Shown here piece by piece: positions 14,598 to 20,395 of a DNA stretch of 22,039 nt. Every line of letters begins with the position of its first letter. Within the stretch, counting starts at the first letter, position 1. Both the position numbers and the translations under genes were made by a program. Source of the stretch: JBBDRV01 sp040905285 (lineage in GTDB: Bacteria; Bacteroidota; Rhodothermia; Balneolales; Balneolaceae); contig JBBDRV010000194.1 of NCBI GenBank assembly GCA_040905285.1, positions 1 through 22,039 on the forward strand, given 5' to 3'. Below the pieces are notes generated by a model. That model had not been told where the DNA came from. It did no database searches and saw only the letters and a list, made by a program, of their open reading frames with translations.

Positions 14598-14958
14598 ATC
14601 TGCCACTCAACACCTCCGCCGATTGTCTTGACGCTTTAGCATTTCCGGGAATATACGTCTGCCTCCGACTTTTTCCTTTCTCCGGTTTCCAGGTTGCTGC
14701 AAATCTTCAGCTCTGCCTGTTCTTTTCTGGTATCCTTCACTGCTTTCGCCACAGCATCGCCACAGGAAATTTTTCTGTTGGCCGGTATGGCAAGTGCTTT
14801 GGACCACCCGTATCGTTTTCCTTTTCCGTGAAAAGCTGTGGTCAGCCAGAACATTTCAAAAGCTGAAACTGTTTCTTCAGTGTAATCGCAATCGGTGCAA
14901 TCTGATCAGGCTGTACAGGCAACAGGTACCAATCAGTCTGAACCGGCAGGTATTTTTT
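14582..14958. other. Intergenic region between glycosyltransferase and site-2 protease genes
   Basis: The 377 bp hold the second copy of the 14-bp duplication and a possible minus-strand remnant at 14636-14854. A plus-strand frame open from 14794 into the protease gene is not taken as coding, because its residues before Met at 14959 do not look like protein of that family. No terminator was recognised. Confidence 0.5.
14636..14854 (-). pseudogene. Possible degraded DUF2188-like small protein
   Basis: This 72-codon minus-strand frame encodes a Lys/Glu-rich chain. Its segment GDAVAKAVKDTRKEQAELKI, followed by ETGERKKSEADVYSRK, resembles the repeat-like C-terminal half of DUF2188 proteins (an EA..AA...A...GAELKIH..DG-type pattern), from memory. 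The conserved glycine-rich beginning and the HxxDG turn are not intact, and no ribosome site precedes the ATG. It may be a decayed copy, a divergent member or chance. It is the only minus-strand gene candidate between 12142 and 21642. Confidence 0.3.
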
Positions 14959-16053
14959 ATGAATACATCTTTAAATCTGGGGAAAATTGCCGGTATCAAA
15001 GTTCAGATACACTGGACTTTCTGGCTCCTGATTCTATTTGTGATCTTTTTTTCCCTCTCCGGAGACGGAACGGCCATGGACATATTCTGGAGTACGGGCT
15101 TTATACTTGTCCTCTTTGCTTGTGTTGTCCTGCACGAGTTCGGCCATGCCCTTACAGCCAAACGCTATGGTGTCGGCACCCGAAGTATAACACTCCTGCC
15201 TATCGGCGGTGTCGCAAGTCTGAATAAAATGCCTGAAGATCCAAAAGCGGAATTTATGGTGGCGATAGCCGGCCCCGCAGTGAATATAGCCATTGCCTTT
15301 CTTCTCTATCTGGCCGTGCCAATGGAAACGTTTCTGAATCAGGACCCCGGCACGCTGGAGAACGAGCTGAGTACCATAACCCGCCAAAATTTTCTGTTTT
15401 ATCTCTTTTTCGCCAATACAGCTCTGGTGTTGTTTAATATGCTGCCGGCCTTTCCTCTTGATGGAGGACGTATGCTCAGGGCTCTGCTCTCTGTCAAAAT
15501 GGGGCGGGTTCAGGCTACACGTACAGCTGCCATGCTGGGGAAATTTCTTGCGCTGGGTCTCTTTCTGACAGGTCTGTATTATAACTTTATTCTTTCCCTT
15601 ATCGCCGTATTTATCTACTTCGGGGCAGAATCTGAAAAGGTCATGGTCACGCAGCTCAAGCTTCTTGAGGGAAATGTGGTGGAAGATGCAATGATTACCC
15701 GGTTTACGACGCTGACACCCGGGGATACTCTTGATGATGTGGTGGACATCATACTTAAAAGTCCGGAAAAGGATTTTGTAGTTGCCGGAGATACAGGTGT
15801 CCAGGGAATTATTCTGATGTCAGACCTGGCGAGATTCGTCAGGGAGATGGATGGAAAAGTACAGGTAAAACATGTAATGGACAGGGAGTTTAAAATACTG
15901 AATCCAGGCGATACATTAACCGTTGCGTACCGGGAAATCCGCAAGGGAAGGGGTAGCCTTTTTCCGGTATTGGAAAATGATAAACTGGTGGGGGTCATCG
16001 ATATGAATAATATTGATGAGTTTATAAAGTTCCGGGCTCCCCTTGATCATTAA
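14959..16053 (+). CDS. Site-2 protease (M50 family) with C-terminal CBS domains
   Basis: The 364-aa integral membrane metalloprotease would cleave substrates within the membrane. Residues 19-34 and 42-62 are membrane helices, the second ending in the zinc site HEFGH (59-63). The third ligand motif is NMLPAFPLDGGR (160-171, Asp168). Further helices lie at about 100-120, 145-160 and 195-225. Two CBS modules follow (about 228-285 and 290-360, with VVDIILKSPEKDFVV and a second one ending VGVIDMNNIDEF), which usually bind adenine nucleotides and regulate activity. The start is the ATG at 14959 with CAGG nine bases before; upstream in-frame codons do not look like protein. Substrates are unknown; relatives cut anti-sigma factors or act in stress responses. 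Confidence 0.92.
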   Translation: MNTSLNLGKIAGIKVQIHWTFWLLILFVIFFSLSGDGTAMDIFWSTGFILVLFACVVLHEFGHALTAKRYGVGTRSITLLPIGGVASLNKMPEDPKAEFMVAIAGPAVNIAIAFLLYLAVPMETFLNQDPGTLENELSTITRQNFLFYLFFANTALVLFNMLPAFPLDGGRMLRALLSVKMGRVQATRTAAMLGKFLALGLFLTGLYYNFILSLIAVFIYFGAESEKVMVTQLKLLEGNVVEDAMITRFTTLTPGDTLDDVVDIILKSPEKDFVVAGDTGVQGIILMSDLARFVREMDGKVQVKHVMDREFKILNPGDTLTVAYREIRKGRGSLFPVLENDKLVGVIDMNNIDEFIKFRAPLDH

Positions 16054-16209
16054 CCTGTCACTGTTCATTTATCAATATCCATGGTACATCTACCTATCAT
16101 TTTGACAGGTATACGTTGCCATAAACCGGAGAAGGCCTGTTTGCAGGCAACCGCCATAAAACCCTGCAAAACAACAGAGCAGGATGATTAGTGACCTGAC
16201 CCGAAAGGG

Positions 16210-16235
16210 ATTTCACTATCAGTGAAATTTTATTA
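16210..16235 (+). terminator. Possible terminator of the site-2 protease gene
   Basis: ATTTCACT (16210-16217) and AGTGAAAT (16221-16228) form a perfect eight-pair stem with a three-base loop, followed by TTTATTAT. The stem is AT-rich, so strength is doubtful. It lies 157 bp after the protease stop. Confidence 0.4.
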
Positions 16236-16325
16236 TAATTAACAATTCTAAATTGTACTGTATATAAACCTGTTTGATAATTTATAAATGTATAAGCTAT
16301 ATATACTTCATATGGCAGATCCGGC

Positions 16326-16356
16326 ATTCCCTGAACTTTACGGAAAAACAGGGAAT
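16326..16356. promoter_or_regulatory. 8-bp inverted repeat upstream of the dehydrogenase start
   Basis: ATTCCCTG (16326-16333) and CAGGGAAT (16349-16356) are perfect inverted repeats 15 bases apart, with a further CCGG outside on each side. The pair ends 46 bp before the ATG. It could be an operator or a leader hairpin. Confidence 0.4.
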
Positions 16357-16402
16357 ATCTCCCGGTAGTCCATTAGTTATCATTAATTAAAACTTATTTC
16401 CG

Positions 16403-17713
16403 ATGCGGCAAAAATTGATCTATCCACTGGTTATCTGTCTGACAGCATTCATCTCGTGTAATACTGACAACCGGTCTCAAATGGAAACCGGGCAGTTCAG
16501 TTTCGCTGAAAATAACGGAGGCATCGTCCTCCCCGACGGCTTTCAGGCTGTAGTAGTAGCCGAAGAAGTAGTGGATAGTGTCGGCGAGGCAAGATATATC
16601 ACCGTAAATGATAACGGGGATGTTTATGTAGCGCTTCGGCGAACGGAAAACAGGCCGGGTGTCGCTGCCCTGCGGGATACAACCGGAGACGGCGTTGCCG
16701 ATCGACTGGAATACTTCGGCGACTATACCGGGACCGGTATCGGGCTTCACAACGGATTTCTCTATATTGCACCGGATACAGCTGTGGTCCGGTATTCAAT
16801 GGAAAATGCCGACCTGGTTCCGCAATCTGAACCCGAAGTTGTACTGAGCGGACTTCCTGAACAAAGCGGACATGCGTCAAAGCCGTTTACGTTTGATAAT
16901 CAGGGCAATCTGTATATTAATGTCGGCGCTCCGAGCAATGCATGCCAGGAGGAGTCGCGAACGCCTGGTTCTCGGGGGCAGGATCCTTGCCCGGACCTGG
17001 AACGGCAGGCGGGCATCTGGCAGTTTGACGCCGACGAAGTCAATCAGACCCAGCAGGAGGATGGTGTTCGCTATGCCACCGGCATCCGTAACTCCGGAGG
17101 CATAACCTGGAATTCAGAGCACAGCCAGCTTTACTCCGTGCAGCATGGCAGAGATCAGCTTCATACCCTGTGGCCCGATATTTACACCAGTGAGCAAAGT
17201 GCCGAGCTTCCTGCTGAAGAGTTCTTCAAGATAAATGAGGGGGATAATTTCGGATGGCCCTATACCTATTATGACCATCAGAAAGGTCAGAAAATGACAA
17301 ACCCCGAGTACGGCGGAGACGGTGAAACACCCGCTCCTGAAGGTGAATACAAAGATCCCATAGCAGCGTTCCCCGGACACTGGGCTCCGAACAATCTGAT
17401 ATTCTATTCCGGCGATCAGTTTCCGGATAGATATAAAAACGGGGCGTTTATTGCTTTTCACGGGTCCTGGAATCGAGCCCCGCATCCACAGGAAGGATAT
17501 AAAGTCGTGTTTGTTCCATTTGACGGAGATGAACCAGTAAGCAGCAGTGACTATGAGGTATTTGCTGATGGCTTTGCGGGTACGTCGTCCTTACGGTCAC
17601 CGGGGGATGCGGATTACCGTCCGATGGGGCTTGCCGAAGGTCCGGATGGCTCGCTGTACATTTCCGATTCCACCCAGGGAAAGCTCTGGAGAATAATATA
17701 TACCGGTAATTAG
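16403..17713 (+). CDS. Glucose/sorbosone dehydrogenase-like lipoprotein (PQQ-type beta-propeller)
   Basis: The 436-aa exported protein has a lipoprotein signal with FISC at Cys19. The mature part is a six-bladed propeller of the GSDH/sorbosone dehydrogenase family: RDTTGDGVADRLEYF, a blade with YINVGAPSNACQ, YATGIRNSGGITWNSE, then the hallmark HGRDQL, the EEFFKINEGDNFGWPY segment, and GHWAPNNLIFYSGDQFP before AFHGSWNR and a final MGLAEGPDGSLYISD. Members use PQQ to oxidise sugars or aldehydes in the periplasm; PQQ binding here is inferred and no PQQ synthesis genes are present. The ATG at 16403 lacks a clear Shine-Dalgarno. The TAG stop overlaps the first bases of a 122-bp palindrome. Its job resembles that of the PVC-type dehydrogenase at 618-3047. 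Confidence 0.9.
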   Translation: MRQKLIYPLVICLTAFISCNTDNRSQMETGQFSFAENNGGIVLPDGFQAVVVAEEVVDSVGEARYITVNDNGDVYVALRRTENRPGVAALRDTTGDGVADRLEYFGDYTGTGIGLHNGFLYIAPDTAVVRYSMENADLVPQSEPEVVLSGLPEQSGHASKPFTFDNQGNLYINVGAPSNACQEESRTPGSRGQDPCPDLERQAGIWQFDADEVNQTQQEDGVRYATGIRNSGGITWNSEHSQLYSVQHGRDQLHTLWPDIYTSEQSAELPAEEFFKINEGDNFGWPYTYYDHQKGQKMTNPEYGGDGETPAPEGEYKDPIAAFPGHWAPNNLIFYSGDQFPDRYKNGAFIAFHGSWNRAPHPQEGYKVVFVPFDGDEPVSSSDYEVFADGFAGTSSLRSPGDADYRPMGLAEGPDGSLYISDSTQGKLWRIIYTGN

Positions 17714-17833
17714 TGTCTCTAAGAAAACGTCAATCTCTGCGTTCCACTTGCCCCAAAAATGCTCATGTACGCTTGGTACACTGTGCTTTTTGGGGCTTCG
17801 CGCGCCTTGACCTTGACGTTTTTTTAGGACACT
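17712..17833. repeat. 122-bp imperfect palindrome after the dehydrogenase gene
   Basis: The ends are AGTGTC (17712-17717) and GACACT (17828-17833). Inside, AAAACGTCAA (17724-17733) pairs with TTGACGTTTT (17813-17822), CCCCAAAAA (17751-17759) with TTTTTGGGG (17787-17795), and TGTAC (17766-17770) with GTACA (17776-17780) around the loop GCTTG. The element starts inside the stop codon of the dehydrogenase gene. The sequence differs from the palindrome at 291-429, but size and design are similar. As RNA it would fold into one long hairpin with T-runs and may also end transcription. Confidence 0.75.
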
Positions 17834-17883
17834 ATGAGTTCTTACAAACACTAATTAGAGTGACTCTCTGCTATTCCAAATAA

Positions 17884-17919
17884 GAAAGCAGCCGTTCGTA
17901 CAGGCTGTTTCTATTTTTT
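17884..17919 (+). terminator. Rho-independent terminator
   Basis: GAAAGCAGCC (17884-17893) pairs with GGCTGTTTC (17903-17911, one bulge), loop GTTCGTACA, followed by TATTTTTT. It separates the dehydrogenase transcript from the peptide cassette. Confidence 0.75.
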
Positions 17920-17931
17920 CAGTGTATTCTG

Positions 17932-17957
17932 CCCGCTGTATTTATAAGTACAGTGGG
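17932..17957. promoter_or_regulatory. Stem-loop before the first GG-leader peptide gene
   Basis: CCCGCTGTA (17932-17940) pairs with TACAGTGGG (17949-17957) through nine base pairs (one G-T) over an eight-base loop. A TTGTTGTTTC tract follows. It stands 54 bp before the first peptide gene and may be an attenuator, an operator or a second weak terminator. Confidence 0.45.
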
Positions 17958-18011
17958 TTGTTGTTTCTTGAAGGCACATCTTAACTGAAACGAATCAAGA
18001 GAGAGGATACA

Positions 18012-18200
18012 ATGAAACAGTCCATCGATAGATCCAACCAGGAAAACCACTCACTGTTGACTGAAAAGGAAAAGCAGGAAATTTCCGGAGGAGTCTGGAG
18101 AAGCGCACTCGGCGGGTTGCTTATTCACGTAGCTGTTGAGGCATATAACGACTGGGGTTCCCACAAAGCTGCATTCAAGGAGGGCAGGGCCAGTGTGTAA
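18012..18200 (+). CDS. Bacteriocin-like peptide with double-glycine leader (peptide A)
   Basis: This 62-aa precursor has a leader of 27 residues ending LLTEKEKQEISGG. It fits the double-glycine pattern: Leu at -12, Thr at -11, Glu at -8, Ile at -4, Gly-Gly at -2/-1. Such leaders are cut by the C39 peptidase domain of a transporter during export. The 35-residue core begins VWRSALGGLL, has a hydrophobic, helix-prone part (to about AVEAY, residues 28-45) and a basic end with DWGSHKAAFKEG; it has no cysteine, as in class II bacteriocins. GAGAGGA before the ATG is a strong ribosome site. Peptide B follows 295 bp later with a membrane protein between. It might also be a signalling peptide. No transporter gene is in the window. 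Confidence 0.8.
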   Translation: MKQSIDRSNQENHSLLTEKEKQEISGGVWRSALGGLLIHVAVEAYNDWGSHKAAFKEGRASV

Positions 18201-18236
18201 AGGGGAAAAAGCAACCTCAACTCACTATTTACTGTT

Positions 18237-18470
18237 ATGAAGGACCAATCGAAACGGATGCTGAAAACAGTTTTGCTGGCATCTTTCAAATCAGTTATAG
18301 GAGTTGGAATTGCTGTAATAATCATAGGAGTATATGGCTGGGTTTATGATGAAGAGGTTAACATAAGCCTCACCCTCCTGTCAATAATGATACTCGGCGT
18401 ATTTGTCTTTAAAACCATGCACGAGTTATGGAGGAGCAGAAATATTCCTGACAACAAATACAATCGATGA
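18237..18470 (+). CDS. Small two-helix membrane protein, candidate immunity protein
   Basis: The 77-aa protein has a basic N-terminus (KDQSKRMLK), a hydrophobic helix at about residues 12-35, an acidic loop (DEEVN) and a second helix at about 44-63, then a basic tail. It is coded 36 bp after peptide A and 25 bp before peptide B, on the same strand, so it is probably co-transcribed. Bacteriocin immunity proteins are often small membrane proteins located exactly like this, but it matches no family I know by sequence. It might also be an accessory export factor. The ATG has no strong Shine-Dalgarno. Confidence 0.7.
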   Translation: MKDQSKRMLKTVLLASFKSVIGVGIAVIIIGVYGWVYDEEVNISLTLLSIMILGVFVFKTMHELWRSRNIPDNKYNR

Positions 18471-18495
18471 TCACCTAAAAAAATAAAATACTATT

Positions 18496-18675
18496 ATGGA
18501 AGAATTAAGAGAGTGTAACGTACAGTTGTTAACAGGCCGGGAAAGTGAACGTATATTCGGAGGAAGTGCCCTTTCACTGGATGTATTCAAGTTTTTCGGA
18601 ATGGCATTTGAATATGTCAGCCAGGCTTCAATCAATGGAGCTCCCAGAGGAGGTTCATACAGGCACTCCGGATAG
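18496..18675 (+). CDS. Bacteriocin-like peptide with double-glycine leader (peptide B)
   Basis: This 59-aa frame is easily overlooked. Its leader (residues 1-23) ends LLTGRESERIFGG and repeats the pattern of peptide A position by position: Leu at -12, Thr at -11, Glu at -8, Ile at -4, Gly-Gly at -2/-1. The 36-residue core starts SALSLDVFKFFGMAFEYV, a hydrophobic, helix-prone half with aromatic residues, and ends in a flexible glycine-rich, basic tail (RGGSYRHSG) without cysteine. Both cores have SAL near the start. An AT-rich AAAAATAAAATACTATT leader precedes the ATG, with no Shine-Dalgarno. A terminator begins 57 bp after the stop. The agreement of two independent leaders makes chance unlikely; a two-peptide bacteriocin is the simplest reading. 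Confidence 0.75.
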   Translation: MEELRECNVQLLTGRESERIFGGSALSLDVFKFFGMAFEYVSQASINGAPRGGSYRHSG

Positions 18676-18691
18676 TCCTGGAAGTGCAGTA

Positions 18692-18725
18692 AAAGACGTT
18701 TGAACGAACATTAAAGACGTTTGAA
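18692..18725. repeat. 13-bp direct repeat, period 21
   Basis: AAAGACGTTTGAA occurs at 18692-18704 and 18713-18725. The 21-bp period equals two helical turns, which fits a pair of protein-binding sites on one face, but it could be a duplication like the others in this window. Confidence 0.75.
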
Positions 18726-18732
18726 TTAAAAA

Positions 18733-18767
18733 GGCTCTAAACGTTCGCAGTTTAGGGCCTTTTATTG
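18733..18767 (+). terminator. Rho-independent terminator of the peptide cassette
   Basis: GGCTCTAAAC (18733-18742) and GTTTAGGGCC (18750-18759) form a ten-pair stem (one G-T) over a seven-base loop, followed by TTTTATTG and preceded by an A-run, so it may work in both directions. Confidence 0.85.
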
Positions 18768-18830
18768 TTACGGCTATTCACCGATCGCCACGGCTCTAAA
18801 GTTGCCCGCCTGAATTGCAGTAGCAGCAGC

Positions 18831-18971
18831 ATGATGCCGGTTTATTTTGAATCGGCAGTGCTGTCTGATAACCAGGTCAGGCAGTATGATTCCGGTTATC
18901 TGTGCCGGGCAGGCCGTCTTGTATCATTTTTTATGAACAGCTGTGCAAGAATTGCTCATCTGCCGGTCTAA
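18831..18971 (+). CDS. Possible third, degenerate leader peptide
   Basis: The 46-aa frame starts MMPVYFESAV and continues LSDNQVRQYDSG. Set against the two leaders upstream this has Leu at -12, Ser at -11, Gln at -8, Tyr at -4 and Ser-Gly at -2/-1. The double glycine is thus incomplete. The remaining 24 residues (YLCRAGRLVSFFMNSCARIA and four more) hold two cysteines and are basic and hydrophobic. No ribosome site or promoter is visible and it lies beyond the cassette terminator. It may be a decayed peptide gene or chance; the frame is open upstream to a TTG at 18765. Confidence 0.22.
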   Translation: MMPVYFESAVLSDNQVRQYDSGYLCRAGRLVSFFMNSCARIAHLPV

Positions 18972-19105
18972 ATTACCCACAACCGTTGAAAAACAGGGAT
19001 TTAAGAGCAAGTTAAACAAGATACATTTTCCGGCGCAGTTTTTGCTGGTTAGAAAGCGTAATGGTTTAAAGAGGGTTATAAAAAATAAACAGAGGGGTTA
19101 ACAAG

Positions 19106-20395
19106 ATGGATTTTAAAAATTCAGGCAAGGACAAGAAAGAGCATTTCGCTTTGGTATTAGGGGAAATGGGATTGGTAAAAAGCCTGGGAGAAGCAGGAAT
19201 CCCTGTATTTGTTGGTTCTGAAATGAAAGAAAATATTACTATTCATTCGCGGTATGCAAGGCGCAGGTTTATTTTTTCGTCCTACGATTCAGGTAAATTT
19301 ATCGATGAGCTGTGTGAACTGGGAGAGTCATTCAAAAAAAAGCCGGTCATCTTCAGCGATGATGACCGGGCTCTTCTCAATATTTCCCGGAACAGGGAGA
19401 AGCTTGAGGAGTACTATCTGTTCCTGTATCCTGAAAAGGAAATGGTGAATGCTGTTCTGGATAAGGATAAATTCGCTGAGTTGTCCGAAAGGGTGGGGCT
19501 TCCGGTTCCGAGATCGTACAGGGTGACACCAAAAAGCAACTTCCATGCCGTAGCCTCCAGGGTAACATTCCCGTGTATTATTAAGCCGACCCAGCGTCAT
19601 TTCTGGTGGGGCAGCGAGTTCACGGAAAAAATTGGAGATTATAAAAAAGCCTTTAAATGCGTGGATTATGAAGAGCTTGAAGAAATGTATCAAAAAATAT
19701 CCCAGATAAACCCCGGGGTGATAATACAGGAATATATAGAAGGCGATGACGACCGGCATTACAGCGCCAATCTGCTGGTAGACTCCGGTGGAAAATTACT
19801 GGGGCATTACATCGCCCGGAAAAAACGTATTTACCCGATCAAAGCGGGAACCGGAACGTATGTCGAGACCCTGGCGAATAACGATGTCCTTCAAACCTGT
19901 CTGAAAGTGATTGATCAACTGGAGCTGAAAGGGCTTTTAAATATACAGTTCAAACAGGATCGCCGGACCGGGGAATACAAACTGCTGGAAATTCATGCTC
20001 GCAACAGCCTCTGGAGCATTCTGGGTGCGAAAGCGGGAGCCAATCTTGCGTATTATTACTACCGGTATATGGTAAGTGGCCTTTCCGATGAGAAGCCGGT
20101 GGAAGCCACTCCGAATGTTAAATATATTAATTTGCCGAAAGATCTCCGCGCCTTGCGTCAGTATCAGTCAGAAGGAATACTGACATTCGGAGAATGGTGT
20201 AGTTCATTAAAGGGTAAACGGGTCTTTGCAGTACTTTCTGTAAAGGATCCGGCTCCGACGCTATTTCTGATTTGGTATTATACCACCAATAAAATGAAGA
20301 TTCCACGGGTCAAACGCATTTGGGAGAATCAATGGAAATCTGACGGTCCGGTGCGGTCAACGTTTTTTTCAGCCAAAAAACTGTTCAGCCGATGA
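19106..20395 (+). CDS. ATP-grasp ligase (COG3919-like), first of a tandem pair
   Basis: The 429-aa cytoplasmic enzyme should join a carboxylate to an amine or similar group with ATP. The N-terminal preATP-grasp domain shows ALVLGEMGLVKSLGEAGIPV and a VIFSDDDRALL segment (about residues 100-115). The ATP-grasp part has Lys160 in CIIKPTQRHFWW, the VIIQEYIEGDDD hinge (about 210-221) and the metal site around Glu295 and Asn300 (LLEIHARNS). The His-Ala-Arg between Glu and Asn replaces the usual N-x-R pattern of the family. GAGGGG before the ATG is a good ribosome site. The stop overlaps the next start as ATGA. It is about half identical to the second enzyme by eye. Related enzymes sit in surface-glycan or natural-product loci; the substrate is unknown. 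Confidence 0.87.
   Translation: MDFKNSGKDKKEHFALVLGEMGLVKSLGEAGIPVFVGSEMKENITIHSRYARRRFIFSSYDSGKFIDELCELGESFKKKPVIFSDDDRALLNISRNREKLEEYYLFLYPEKEMVNAVLDKDKFAELSERVGLPVPRSYRVTPKSNFHAVASRVTFPCIIKPTQRHFWWGSEFTEKIGDYKKAFKCVDYEELEEMYQKISQINPGVIIQEYIEGDDDRHYSANLLVDSGGKLLGHYIARKKRIYPIKAGTGTYVETLANNDVLQTCLKVIDQLELKGLLNIQFKQDRRTGEYKLLEIHARNSLWSILGAKAGANLAYYYYRYMVSGLSDEKPVEATPNVKYINLPKDLRALRQYQSEGILTFGEWCSSLKGKRVFAVLSVKDPAPTLFLIWYYTTNKMKIPRVKRIWENQWKSDGPVRSTFFSAKKLFSR

Larger units (their letters stand above)
16054..16402. other. Intergenic region with several hairpins
   Basis: These 349 bp hold no gene. A GCCTG-TTTG-CAGGC hairpin lies at 16135-16148, flanked by the inverted pair GTTGCC/GGCAAC. A likely terminator is at 16210-16228 and an inverted repeat at 16326-16356, both listed separately. 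The section between the last two is AT-rich and may hold the promoter of the dehydrogenase gene. Confidence 0.5.
17714..18011. other. Region between dehydrogenase and bacteriocin-like cassette
   Basis: The 298 bp hold the long palindrome, a Rho-independent terminator (17884-17919), a second stem-loop (17932-17957) and the strong ribosome site GAGAGGA (18001-18007) of the first peptide. Only tiny frames such as a six-codon one at 17834 are open. A promoter for the cassette should lie after 17919, but no -35/-10 pair is obvious. Confidence 0.5.
18676..19105. other. Region between peptide cassette and ATP-grasp genes
   Basis: The 430 bp hold a 13-bp direct repeat, a Rho-independent terminator (18733-18767) and a doubtful small frame at 18831-18971, each listed separately. 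The last part contains GAGGGG (19094-19099), a good ribosome site for the ATP-grasp gene at 19106. The terminator separates cassette and ATP-grasp transcripts. Confidence 0.5.

Noticed and set aside
14794..14958. N-terminal extension of the site-2 protease
   Set aside because: The residues are Arg/Leu/Phe-rich without family similarity; Met at 14959 has a ribosome site and starts the known domain.
18012..18675. Lanthipeptide or graspetide precursors
   Set aside because: The cores lack cysteines and acidic ring motifs such as TxKxPSD, and no cyclase gene is present; class II-like unmodified peptides fit better.
18765..18830. TTG-started extension of the 18831 frame
   Set aside because: It begins inside the terminator T-tract and has no ribosome site; only the part from 18831 resembles a leader.
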